The notes below the pieces were generated by a model. That model was not told the origin of the DNA. It searched no databases and was given only the letters and a program-made list of their open reading frames with translations. Shown one piece after another: positions 30,138 through 37,836 of a DNA stretch of 64,000 nt. The first letter of the stretch is position 1; each line of letters starts with the position of its first letter. The translations under genes were made by a program, and so were the position numbers. Origin of the DNA: Clavibacter sp. VKM Ac-2872 (GTDB lineage: Bacteria > Actinomycetota > Actinomycetes > Actinomycetales > Microbacteriaceae). Location: positions 434,001 to 498,000 of the forward strand of contig NZ_JADKRR010000002.1 of NCBI RefSeq assembly GCF_015351105.1. Reading direction: 5' to 3'.

Positions 30138-30820
30138 GCGACGGAGCCTGCGCGGGCGATGGCACCTCCCCGGCCGCACCCGTCGTGAGCGTCGTGGTGG
30201 TCGACGACGAGTCGCTCGTGCGCTCCGGCATCGCCATGGTGCTCGGCGCCAGCCCGCGCATCGCGGTGCGCGCGGCCGTCTCGAGCGACACGGCCGTCGC
30301 GACCGTGCGGGAGCACGCGCCCGACGTGGTGCTCCTCGACATCCGGATGCCCGCGCCCGACGGGCTCGCGATCCTCGCCGAGCTCATGGCCGAGCCCCGG
30401 CCGCCCGCGGTCGCCATGCTCACCACGTTCGACACCGACGACCAGGTGCTCGAGGCCCTGCACCGCGGGGCGTCGGGCTTCCTCCTCAAGGACACGGATC
30501 CGGAGCAGCTCGCGCGGCACGTGCTCACGCTCGCGTCGGGCGGCATCGTGCTCGCGCCCGGGCTGCGTCCCGGCCGGCTCTTCCGCTCCCTCGAGGACGA
30601 CGCGGAGCGGGCGCGCGTCGCCCGGCTCGGCGACCGCGAGACGACCGTCCTGAAGGCGCTCGCCCGCGGCCTGTCGAACGCGGAGATCGTCGCGGAGTGC
30701 GGGCTGACGCTCGGCACGGTGAAGGAGACGGTCAGCTCGATCGTCCAGGCGCTGGGCGTCGGCTCGCGCGTGGAGGCGGCCGTCGTCGCCGACCGCGCCG
30801 GGCTCGTGCCGCGCCGGTGA
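30134..30820 (+). CDS. NarL/FixJ-type response regulator
   Basis: Two-component response regulator of 228 aa. The receiver domain (about 18–135) has the acidic pocket VDDES and the phospho-acceptor Asp69 (VVLLDIRMP), with Thr and Lys switch residues (TTFDTD, LLKDTD). The C-terminal LuxR-type HTH is about 160–225 (LGDRETTVLKALARGLSNAEI). The GTG start overlaps the upstream DUF2156 gene (GTGA) and the kinase gene begins 7 bp after its stop, so all three form one operon. The regulator-before-kinase order and the membrane gene upstream suggest an envelope-stress role (inference). Confidence 0.92.
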   Translation: MSDGACAGDGTSPAAPVVSVVVVDDESLVRSGIAMVLGASPRIAVRAAVSSDTAVATVREHAPDVVLLDIRMPAPDGLAILAELMAEPRPPAVAMLTTFDTDDQVLEALHRGASGFLLKDTDPEQLARHVLTLASGGIVLAPGLRPGRLFRSLEDDAERARVARLGDRETTVLKALARGLSNAEIVAECGLTLGTVKETVSSIVQALGVGSRVEAAVVADRAGLVPRR

Positions 30821-30827
30821 GCGGGCG

Positions 30828-31958
30828 ATGCGCGTGAGGGGGGACGACGCCGCGACCGCGACCGGCGGCGTGACCCGTCCCGATCGGATCCGCGCGGCGC
30901 TCGTCGACCTGCTCGTGGCGGGGATCGCCACCGCGGCCTCCTTCACGTTCCTCGCCGACGCGGAGTCGCCGTGGGACGCGGTCGCCGGCGTCGTCGCCTG
31001 CCTCGGGCTGCTGCTGCGCCGACGCTGGCCGTGGCTCAGCCTCCTGGCCGCGATGCCGGCCTTCTACATCGGCATCGCGTACGTGCCGCTCGTGGTCGCG
31101 CTCTTCGACCTCGGACTCTCGCGCGCCGCGCGCTGGCGGGTGGGCGTCGCGACCGGCGTGTCCCTCGTCGCGTACCTGCTGCCGATCGCACCGCCGCAGG
31201 ACCTGCAGTCGGTGGTCGGGCCCCTCGTGGACGCCACGATCTACACGGTCGGCCCCGCGCTGCTCGGCGCGTTCCTCCGCGAGCGGCGGACGGCGGCGGC
31301 GCAGCTGCGCGAGCTGCGGGAGGCGCAGACGCTCGGGCAGCGGCAGGCCGCGGAGGTCGCGCTCGCGCGGGAGCGCGCGGTGCTGGCGCGCGAGATGCAC
31401 GACGTCGTCTCGCACCAGGTCAGCCTCATCGCGGTGCAGGCCGGCGCGATGCAGGTCGGCGCGACCGACGAGCGATCCCGGGAGGCCGCGCGCACGATCC
31501 GCGGGCTCAGCACCGTGACGCTCGAGGAGCTGCGCGGCATGGTCGAGGTGCTCCGCGCCGCGGGCGGCGAGCGGCGGGAGCTCGCGCCGCAGCCGACGCT
31601 CCGGGACGTGCCGGCGCTCGTGGCGGCCAGCGGGATCCGCGCGACGACCGACCTCGACCTCCCCGCCGACCTGCCCGCGGCCGCCCAGCGCGCCGTCTAC
31701 CGGACGGTGCAGGAGGGGCTCACGAACGCGCGGAAGCACGCGACCGGCGCGGCCGTGCGGATCACCGGGCGGCTCGACGCGGGCCACGTGCTGCTCGAGG
31801 TCGAGGCGGGCCGGGCGACGCTCCCGACGCTCGACCTGCCGAGCGGGCGCCACGGGCTCACGGGCCTGCGCGAGCGCGCCCAGCTGCTCGGCGGGAGCCT
31901 CGCGGCCGAGACGCGGCCCGACGGATCCCATCTGCTGCGGCTGCGGTTCCCGCTCTGA
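30828..31958 (+). CDS. Sensor histidine kinase (HisKA_3 type)
   Basis: NarL-family sensor kinase of 376 aa. Five or so transmembrane helices (about 20–150) with very short loops leave little periplasmic sensor, so it probably detects a membrane state. A coiled coil (about 150–185) leads to the dimerisation/phospho-acceptor helix AREMHDVVSHQVSLIAVQAG with His191. The C-terminal ATPase domain has TVQEGLTNARKHA (N-box) and RHGLTGLRERAQLLGG. The ATG follows the regulator stop by 7 bp. It resembles the short multi-helix kinases typical of actinobacterial NarL-type systems. Confidence 0.92.
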   Translation: MRVRGDDAATATGGVTRPDRIRAALVDLLVAGIATAASFTFLADAESPWDAVAGVVACLGLLLRRRWPWLSLLAAMPAFYIGIAYVPLVVALFDLGLSRAARWRVGVATGVSLVAYLLPIAPPQDLQSVVGPLVDATIYTVGPALLGAFLRERRTAAAQLRELREAQTLGQRQAAEVALARERAVLAREMHDVVSHQVSLIAVQAGAMQVGATDERSREAARTIRGLSTVTLEELRGMVEVLRAAGGERRELAPQPTLRDVPALVAASGIRATTDLDLPADLPAAAQRAVYRTVQEGLTNARKHATGAAVRITGRLDAGHVLLEVEAGRATLPTLDLPSGRHGLTGLRERAQLLGGSLAAETRPDGSHLLRLRFPL

Positions 31959-31987
31959 GGCGGGTCGCGGGTCGGCGCCCGCGCGGG

Positions 31988-32569
31988 TCAGCCGCCGGCC
32001 GCCGAGGAGGCGAGCGTGGCCGGCTCCGCGTCGGCCGTGGGCTCCGGGCCGGGCCAGATGGTCCACGCGATCGCCCAGATCGTGCAGATGCCGAGGAGCA
32101 CCGTGAGGCGGGCGATCCAGTCCTCGAGCGCCCGGGTGCGCGCGGCGTCGCCGACGAACGCGATGGCGGCGAGCAGCAGGGCGCAGGCGATCGCGTAGGC
32201 GATCACGGTGAGGATCCAGAGCCGCCACTCGTGCCGCACCCTGGCGCGGCCGGATGCGGGCGGGCGCACGGGCGCGGGGCCGCCCGCGAACCGGTGGGCG
32301 AAGCGCACGTCGAGCCACCGGACCATCGAGTGGCCGAAGGCGACGGATCCGCCGAGGTAGGCGGCGGCGAGGCCGTGGGTCCAGTCGGCGGTGGCCCCGC
32401 CGCGGAGGTCGACGGTGACGGCGACGAGCAGCACGAGATCCACGACCGGCACGCACGCGAGGAGCACGGCGCCCAGGCGCGGGCGGCGGAGCGCGTATCG
32501 GACGGCGAGGCCGGCGGCGAGCACGGCCCAGAAGCCGATCTCGCAGGCGATGATCACGACGACGATCAT
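31988..32569 (-). CDS. Uncharacterised integral membrane protein
   Basis: About 193 aa from ATG 32569 (MIVVVIIACEIGFWAVLAAG); a GTG/ATG 12 codons upstream is possible. Four or five transmembrane helices are visible: near residues 1–22, 33–52, 65–85, 115–140 and 150–172. A short cytoplasmic stretch RFAHRFAGGPAPVRPPASG separates the first and second halves. I do not recognise the family. It is convergent with the sensor kinase and not clearly part of an operon; the alternative L36 gene lies about 95 bp upstream on the same strand. Confidence 0.65.
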   Translation of the reverse strand: MIVVVIIACEIGFWAVLAAGLAVRYALRRPRLGAVLLACVPVVDLVLLVAVTVDLRGGATADWTHGLAAAYLGGSVAFGHSMVRWLDVRFAHRFAGGPAPVRPPASGRARVRHEWRLWILTVIAYAIACALLLAAIAFVGDAARTRALEDWIARLTVLLGICTIWAIAWTIWPGPEPTADAEPATLASSAAGG

Positions 32570-32623
32570 GCGTCGATCCCCCCCCGGCGCTCGGCTGGTC
32601 TCCACCGTATCGACGCGGGGCCC

Positions 32624-32656
32624 GGCGGCGACGCCCCAGATGCGGGGCGCCCGCCG
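32624..32656 (-). terminator. Imperfect hairpin after the alternative L36 gene
   Basis: CGCCCC and GGGGCG around AGATGC form the core of an imperfect GC-rich stem with further pairing outside, 10 bp beyond the L36 stop. Plausible but not perfect. Confidence 0.4.
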
Positions 32657-32665
32657 AGCGGCTGG

Positions 32666-32788
32666 TCAGCCCTGGCGGGCCTTCATGCGCGGGTTCTTCT
32701 TGTTGATGACGAAGACGCGGCCGCGGCGGCGCACGACCTGCGCGCCGGGGAGCTTCTTCAGGGCCTTGATCGAGTTGCGCACCTTCAT
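32666..32788 (-). CDS. ykgO: Alternative 50S ribosomal protein L36 (zinc-independent, YkgO type)
   Basis: A 40-aa L36 paralogue: [20 protein letters not shown], then [20 protein letters not shown]. The classical L36 carries a zinc ribbon with three Cys and one His; here none of the four is present, which marks the zinc-free (C-minus) form that replaces the zinc form when zinc is scarce. The start has a good AAAGGA. The promoter side contains a 13-bp palindrome GAGAACGGTTCTC (32805–32817), within reach of a Zur-type repressor, and the divergent neighbour is a CobW-like protein, another typical zinc-starvation gene. Too short for most automatic ORF calling. Confidence 0.92.
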   Translation of the reverse strand: MKVRNSIKALKKLPGAQVVRRRGRVFVINKKNPRMKARQG

Positions 32789-32804
32789 GGGATGGTCCTT
32801 TCAC

Positions 32805-32817
32805 GAGAACGGTTCTC
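32805..32817. promoter_or_regulatory. Candidate Zur operator between alternative L36 and CobW-like genes
   Basis: GAGAACGGTTCTC is a perfect 13-bp palindrome with flanking TGAGAAC on one side, similar in layout to actinobacterial Zur boxes such as TGAnAAnnnTTnTCA. It lies 17 bp from the L36 start codon and 15 bp from the CobW-like start codon, so it can control both divergent genes. No Zur protein was seen in the window; the name is by similarity and context. Confidence 0.6.
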
Positions 32818-32831
32818 AATAGACTAGCGCC

Positions 32832-33902
32832 ATGCCCGCTCGCGACCTCCCTCTCCCCGTGTACCCGCAGCCGCCGTCGGGGGTCGTCCTCGTGGTGGGC
32901 GAGGGGCCGGGGCTCCGCGCGGTGCTGCGCGACGCGGTCGACGACGTCGCGGCGAGCGTGCTCGTGCTGCCGCCCGAGGAGGCGGATCCGGTCGAGCCCA
33001 TCGCGCGGTTCCTCGACGACCTCGCCGAGCGCGGGCCGGGCACGGAGGCCGTGGTGGGGATCCCCGCGACCGCCGACGCGCGCGCGACCGGGATGCAGCT
33101 CGACCTGCTGCTGCGCCGCGAGCACGAGCTGCAGCGCGCGTTCGGCGGGACGGGATCCGGCTTCGGCCTCCGCCACGTCGTGTCGGTCGTGGCCGCCGAC
33201 CGGCTGCACGCCATCGCCTTCGGCCGGATCGAGGACGCGTTCGACGAGGCCGAGACGCTCGCCGACCTCGTCGAGTACGCGACCGTCGTGGTGCTGACCG
33301 GCATGGCGCGCGTGCCGCTGGGGTCGCGCGGCACGCTGCTCGCGCTCGTGCGTCGGCTCGCGCCGCGGGCCGCCGTGCTCGACGCGCGCCGGCCCCTCGC
33401 GCTCGACCGGCTGCCGCGCTGGGGCGACGTGGCGGGGCTCGCGGCGTCGGCGGGGTGGATGCGCGAGCTCACCGCGGCGGGTGCCGCGTCGCGGCCGGGG
33501 GAGGCCGACCGGCGGGACGGGCCCGTGGGATCCGTCGTCGTGGCCGATCCGCGACCGCTGCACCCCGAGCGGCTCGCGCTCGCCGTGGAGGAGGAGCTGC
33601 GGCCCGACCGCGCGGGCCTCGTGCTGCGCTCGAAGGGCTTCGTGTCGCTCGCGTCGCGGCCGGGCGAGGTGGGCGGGTGGTCGAGCGTGGGATCCATGCT
33701 GACGCTCCAGCCGACCGGGATCGACCCGTGGCAGGAGGGCTCGCCGCACGGCACGGAGATCGCGTTCTTCGGCGTGGGGCTGCGGCCGGCCGTGCTGCGG
33801 CGGGCGATCGGGCGGGCCGTGCTCACCGGCGAGGAGCTGGCGGCGGGGCCGGCGGCGTGGGCCGGGTACGCGGATCCGTTCCCGCGGGTGGACGCGGGCT
33901 GA
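32832..33902 (+). CDS. CobW-like protein with degenerate GTPase site
   Basis: Protein of 356 aa related to CobW/COG0523 metal-chaperone GTPases. The C-terminal CobW_C domain is recognisable (about residues 250–335: RSKGFVSLASRPGEVGGWSS, GTEIAFFGVGLRPAVLRRAI). The N-terminal half has the family length and order, but the usual P-loop (GxxGxGKT) is replaced by VVGEGPGLRAVL, lacking the Lys and Ser/Thr, and the CxCC metal motif is absent. So it may not bind GTP like a standard member. Its ATG 32832 lies 43 bp from the divergent alternative L36, across a palindrome. A zinc-limitation role is inferred from that neighbour; no function is proven. Confidence 0.75.
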   Translation: MPARDLPLPVYPQPPSGVVLVVGEGPGLRAVLRDAVDDVAASVLVLPPEEADPVEPIARFLDDLAERGPGTEAVVGIPATADARATGMQLDLLLRREHELQRAFGGTGSGFGLRHVVSVVAADRLHAIAFGRIEDAFDEAETLADLVEYATVVVLTGMARVPLGSRGTLLALVRRLAPRAAVLDARRPLALDRLPRWGDVAGLAASAGWMRELTAAGAASRPGEADRRDGPVGSVVVADPRPLHPERLALAVEEELRPDRAGLVLRSKGFVSLASRPGEVGGWSSVGSMLTLQPTGIDPWQEGSPHGTEIAFFGVGLRPAVLRRAIGRAVLTGEELAAGPAAWAGYADPFPRVDAG

Positions 33903-33998
33903 CGGCGCGGCGCGCCCGGCGGCCCACGACCGTGACGGCCTGCCGAGAGCGGATCCGCGCGCCTGGTCACTGCTCGGCGCCCGGCGTTCAGTGGGGAG

Positions 33999-35753
33999 GT
34001 GAAGCAGAACCGCACCGCGCACGACCGCACGGCCGACGACCGGCCCGCCGCCGAGGATCCGGCCATCGTCCCGGAGCCCGCGCCGGGCCCGGAGCCCGAG
34101 GACGCGCTCCGCGTCGCCCGCGAGTCCTTCGGCTGGGACGAGCTGCACGACGGGCAGGTGCGCACGATCGGCCCGCTCGTCCGCGGCCGCGACGCGCTCG
34201 TCGTGATGCCGACGGGCTACGGCAAGTCCGCGATCTACCAGGTCGCCACCGTGCTGATGGAGGGCCTCACCGTCGTCGTCTCGCCGCTCATCGCGCTGCA
34301 GGCGGACCAGGTGCAGAACCTCGAGGACGCGCCCGCCGCGCCGCCCGCGCGCGTGATCAACAGCACGATCCGCGGGGCGGCGCTCGAGGAGGCGTGGGCG
34401 ACCGTCGAGGAGCCGGGCGCCCGGATCGTGTTCCTCACGCCCGAGCAGCTGGCCCGCGACGAGGTCGTCGCGCGGCTGGTGGCACGCGGGGTGTCGCTCG
34501 TGGTGATCGACGAGGCGCACTGCGTCGCGTCGTGGGGCCACGACTTCCGGCCCGACTACCTGGGGCTCGGCGGGGTGATCGACGCGCTCGGGCACCCGCC
34601 GACCGTCGCGATGACCGCGACGGGATCCACGCCCATCCGCACCGAGGTCGAGGAGCGGCTGGGGCTGCGCGACCCGTTCGTGCTGTCCTCGGGCTTCGAC
34701 CGGCCGAACATCCGGCTCGAGGTGCGGCGGCACACCGAGGAGGCCGAGAAGCGGCGCGCGATCGTCGCGCACGTCGTGGAGCAGACGCAGCCGGGCCTCG
34801 TCTACGTCGCGACGCGCAAGGACGCCGAGGACTACGCCGACGAGATCCGCGCGGCCGGCCTCCGCGTCGACGCGTACCACGCGGGACTGCCGGCCGCCGA
34901 GCGCGAGCGCGTGCAGACCGCGTTCCACGAGGACGACGTGGACGTCGTCGTCGCGACGAGCGCGTTCGGCATGGGCATCGACAAGCCGACCGTGCGGTAC
35001 GTGATCCACGCGGCGCCGCCCGAGTCGGTGGACGCGTACTACCAGGAGGTCGGGCGCGCGGGGCGCGACGGGGAGCCGGCCGTCGGGATCCTGCACTACC
35101 GCGCCGAGGACCTCGGCCTCCGCCGCTTCTTCGCGGCGCGCACGCCCCGGCCGGCGAGCCTCCGCGACGTGTACGCGGCGGTCGCGGTGGCGGGCGCCGA
35201 CGGCCCGGTGCGGCCCGCCGTGGTCGCCGAGCGCGCGGGGATGTCCACGCGCACGGTGGGCGGCGTGCTCAACCTGCTCGTGGACGCGGGCGTGCTCGGA
35301 TCGGACCGAGATGGGGCCTTCGTGCGCGAGGAGCTGGATCCGCGCGAGGCCGCCTCCCGCGCGAAGGAGGTCGCGCAGGAGCGCGAGCGCATCGAGGTCT
35401 CGCGGCTCGACATGATGCGCGGCTACGCCGAGACGCCGCAGTGCCGCCGCCAGTTCCTGCTCGGCTACTTCGGCGAGGAGTCGCCGGAGAGATGCGGGAA
35501 CTGCGACGCGTGCGACCGGCTCGACGCGGTGGACGCGCATGACGAGGCGATGGGGACGGGCGCTGCCGAACCCGCCGCTGCCGCCTCGGACGAGGCGTTC
35601 CCCGTCCAGTCGCGGGTCACCCATGCCGAGTGGGGCCCGGGCACCGTGATGAGCACGGAGGAGGACCGGATCACCGTCTTCTTCGAGAGCGAGGGGTACC
35701 GCGTGCTGTCGCGGAAGCTCGTGGAGGAGGGGTCGCTGCTGCAGCAGGCGTGA
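33999..35753 (+). CDS. recQ: RecQ-family ATP-dependent DNA helicase
   Basis: Superfamily 2 3'–5' helicase of 584 aa. Walker A is MPTGYGKSAIYQ and the DEAH box with the RecQ aromatic loop is VVIDEAHCVASWGHDFRPDY. Helicase C motifs are VATSAFGMGIDKPTVRYVIH and YYQEVGRAGRDG. The RecQ zinc region is present (QCRRQFLL…RCGNCDACD, about residues 482–508). There is no HRDC domain. Instead the last about 60 residues form a small domain (VTHAEWGPGTVMSTEEDRITV) like those appended to other actinobacterial helicases. The start is GTG 33999; GGGGAG is very close to it. It is not clearly linked to the CobW-like gene (96-bp gap). Confidence 0.92.
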   Translation: MKQNRTAHDRTADDRPAAEDPAIVPEPAPGPEPEDALRVARESFGWDELHDGQVRTIGPLVRGRDALVVMPTGYGKSAIYQVATVLMEGLTVVVSPLIALQADQVQNLEDAPAAPPARVINSTIRGAALEEAWATVEEPGARIVFLTPEQLARDEVVARLVARGVSLVVIDEAHCVASWGHDFRPDYLGLGGVIDALGHPPTVAMTATGSTPIRTEVEERLGLRDPFVLSSGFDRPNIRLEVRRHTEEAEKRRAIVAHVVEQTQPGLVYVATRKDAEDYADEIRAAGLRVDAYHAGLPAAERERVQTAFHEDDVDVVVATSAFGMGIDKPTVRYVIHAAPPESVDAYYQEVGRAGRDGEPAVGILHYRAEDLGLRRFFAARTPRPASLRDVYAAVAVAGADGPVRPAVVAERAGMSTRTVGGVLNLLVDAGVLGSDRDGAFVREELDPREAASRAKEVAQERERIEVSRLDMMRGYAETPQCRRQFLLGYFGEESPERCGNCDACDRLDAVDAHDEAMGTGAAEPAAAASDEAFPVQSRVTHAEWGPGTVMSTEEDRITVFFESEGYRVLSRKLVEEGSLLQQA

Positions 35754-35779
35754 GCGGGGGCGTCTGCGAGGATGGCCCC

Positions 35780-35995
35780 ATGCACCTCTCCTTCCTGCGC
35801 CGCAGCCGCTGGATCACCTACGGCACCGCGATCGCCATCGGGCTCGCGGGCGTCGCCGGGCTGGTGGTCGGGAACCCGCGGGGGTGGATCCCGGTCGGGA
35901 TCGCCGTGCTCGCCGTGCTCTTCCAGCGGCTCGTCTCCCGGGACGCGCGGCGCGCGCAGGAGGCCGGGACGGACCTGCGCGACACCGTCGGCTGA
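35780..35995 (+). CDS. Small two-helix membrane protein
   Basis: A 71-aa protein from ATG 35780 (MHLSFLRRSRWITYGTAIAI). Two hydrophobic segments, about 12–31 and 37–52, are joined by NPRGW and followed by a charged tail (RDARRAQEAGTDLRD). It starts 26 bp after recQ and may be co-transcribed. It belongs to no family I recognise, but codon use and the positive-inside pattern suggest a real gene. Confidence 0.6.
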   Translation: MHLSFLRRSRWITYGTAIAIGLAGVAGLVVGNPRGWIPVGIAVLAVLFQRLVSRDARRAQEAGTDLRDTVG

Positions 35996-36293
35996 CCGGG
36001 TGGACTAGCCGCGGAACGTCGATGCAGATGCATGCAGTTCTCCGTTGGCCTACGTTGTCAATCAGCGGGACGAGCCCTTCGGGTGGGACGTCCTCGCGCA
36101 GCGTCGGCCTCTCGGGGGAGAGGGTCCGACCGCCCGGCCCTCCGTGCACGGAGGCCGGGCCACACCCTCTTCCGCGAGGTCGCGGTCACGGCAGGATCCG
36201 TGTCCGTGGTCCGCTCGCAGGGAACCCGCGCTCCCGTCGATGCCTTCCGGCTGCGCCTGTGCGCGGTGAGCGTCGCCCGGACGCGACGCCGCG
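35996..36293. other. Non-coding segment between convergent genes
   Basis: About 300 bp with no convincing gene between the small membrane protein and the convergent hydrolase. It contains the hairpin at 36132–36160. The rest shows no RNA gene or repeat that I can support. Confidence 0.5.
36132..36160 (-). terminator. Hairpin downstream of the 36–37 kb hydrolase
   Basis: GCCCGGCC and GGCCGGGC arms with inner TCCGTG–CACGGA form a nearly perfect stem with a single bulged base (C). It lies between convergent genes, 134 bp beyond the hydrolase stop on the minus strand and 137 bp after the plus-strand gene, so it can serve either. Confidence 0.6.
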
Positions 36294-37331
36294 CTAGCCG
36301 CGGGAGCGCGCGCGACGGCGCTCGTCACGCCGCCGGGCCCGCTCCGCCGCATCCGCCATGGCCTCCGCGTGCGCGGTCTTGGCGCGGCCGATCGCGGAGT
36401 CGTCGTCGCGGCGGATGGCGATGCCCTCGGCCACCTGCGCGCGGAACGCCCGGATCGAGTCGCGGAACGTGGGCGCGAAGTCCGCGTGCTCCTCGTCCCG
36501 CTCCTCCTCGCCCACCGGGAACCGCCGCAGCTGGGCGGACGCGTCCTCGGTCGACGAGCCCTCGGCGGGCGGCCGCTCGAGGTGCGCGAGGCAGAGGCGG
36601 GCGACCTCGTCGGCGTGGTCGTGCATCACCGAGTGCGCGGCGCCGGGGATCTCCCACAGCCGCGCCCGCGGCAGCAGCCGCCCCATCTCCTCCACCCACG
36701 CGCGCGGGACGACGGCGTCGTGCTCCCCGCGGATCACGAGGGCGCTGGCACGGATGCCGGGCAGGCGCGCCTCGATGGGGAATGACATCATCCGCGGCAG
36801 CACGCGGAGGAACCAGCGCACGCCGCACACGAGGTAGGCGCGGATGGCGAGCACCTGGATCCGGCGGGGTTCGTGCAGCGACGACCGCAGGAACCGCACG
36901 GCGGCCACCGGCACGGAGCGCGCCGCCGGATCCATCACCGGGCTGATCATGACGAGCGTGCTGATCCCGGGGCGCCGGGCCGCGAGATCCGCCACCATCT
37001 GCGTGCCCATCGAGTGGCCGACGAGCACAGGGTCGTCGAGGCCGAGCTCGTCGATCGCGGCGCCGACGAGGTCGGCGTACTCGCGGATCGCGAGCGCCCG
37101 CCCGGGGTGGCGCACGCCCGCGAACCCCGGCAGGTCGAGGGCGTGCACGGTGCCGTGCCCGTCGAGGCGAGGCGCGAGCCGCTCGAAGTAGTCGGAGCTC
37201 ACGCCGATGCCGGGTACGAGCACGAACGCGCGGCCGTCGGGGCTGCCGAGGGTGCTGATCCGCACGGTGAGGCCGCGGTGCACGAGGCGCGTGACGCGGA
37301 CGGTCGTGGCGGGGCGGCCGTGCTCGGTCAT
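36294..37331 (-). CDS. Alpha/beta-fold hydrolase
   Basis: Hydrolase of 345 aa. The nucleophile elbow GHSMG has Ser107, the acid is likely in IRGEHDAVVP, and the histidine in GAAHSVMHD. An oxyanion motif VPGIGVSS precedes it. After the core (about 20–275) comes a charged, probably helical tail of about 70 residues (RRFPVGEEERDEEHADFAP, ending in a basic RRRDERRRARSRG) that is not part of the fold. The substrate is unknown. It is divergent from the PadR gene and probably monocistronic. Confidence 0.85.
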   Translation of the reverse strand: MTEHGRPATTVRVTRLVHRGLTVRISTLGSPDGRAFVLVPGIGVSSDYFERLAPRLDGHGTVHALDLPGFAGVRHPGRALAIREYADLVGAAIDELGLDDPVLVGHSMGTQMVADLAARRPGISTLVMISPVMDPAARSVPVAAVRFLRSSLHEPRRIQVLAIRAYLVCGVRWFLRVLPRMMSFPIEARLPGIRASALVIRGEHDAVVPRAWVEEMGRLLPRARLWEIPGAAHSVMHDHADEVARLCLAHLERPPAEGSSTEDASAQLRRFPVGEEERDEEHADFAPTFRDSIRAFRAQVAEGIAIRRDDDSAIGRAKTAHAEAMADAAERARRRDERRRARSRG

Positions 37332-37470
37332 GCGGTGCCTCCTGCGGCGGACGGGTCGTCGGGCGCGATCCGCGAGGCGTCCACGCTAGGGCACGGCCGC
37401 CGGACGTCCGCCGAGTCCTCCCGCCCTCGGGTCTCGCGCTGATGCTCCCACGGTGGGTATAGTCCCGTCC

Positions 37471-37836
37471 ATGACCACGACAGCCTTCTGGATCCTCACC
37501 GCGCTCGCCGCGGGACGCCGCCACGGGTACGCCGTGCTCGCCGACGTCACGCGCCTCAGCGACGGCGAGGTGACGCTGCGGGTGACGACGCTCTACGCGT
37601 CGCTCGACCGGCTGGTGCGCGAGGGGCGGATCCGGACGGCGGGGGAGGAGGTCGTCGACGGCCGTGCCCGTCGCTACTACGAGATGACGGACGCGGGTCG
37701 CGGGGAGCTGCAGGCCGAGGCCGACCGGCTGCAGGCGCGCGCCGCGGCGGCCCGGGCGAGCATCGCTGCCGCCGCACCCGCGCGCTCGCGTCCCGTGGCG
37801 GCACCCCGCGCCACCGCGACGGCGGCCCGCGCATGA
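37471..37836 (+). CDS. PadR-family transcriptional regulator
   Basis: Winged-helix regulator of 121 aa from ATG 37471 (MTTTAFWILTALAAGRRHGY). The PadR pattern is clear: FWILTALAAGRRHGYAV, then LRVTTLYASLDRLVREGRI and RRYYEMTDAGRGEL. The C-terminal 35 residues are Ala/Arg-rich and low complexity instead of the usual long dimerisation helices, a short PadR form. It overlaps the following membrane protein gene by 4 bp. Such pairs usually have the PadR protein repress the operon (inference). Confidence 0.9.
   Translation: MTTTAFWILTALAAGRRHGYAVLADVTRLSDGEVTLRVTTLYASLDRLVREGRIRTAGEEVVDGRARRYYEMTDAGRGELQAEADRLQARAAAARASIAAAAPARSRPVAAPRATATAARA

Noticed and set aside
30732-35624. A 1630-codon minus-strand open frame
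   Set aside because: It lies antisense to the response regulator, kinase, CobW-like and RecQ genes and its translation is Arg/Ala/Asp-rich without domains. Such long shadows are expected in GC-rich DNA where stop codons are rare.
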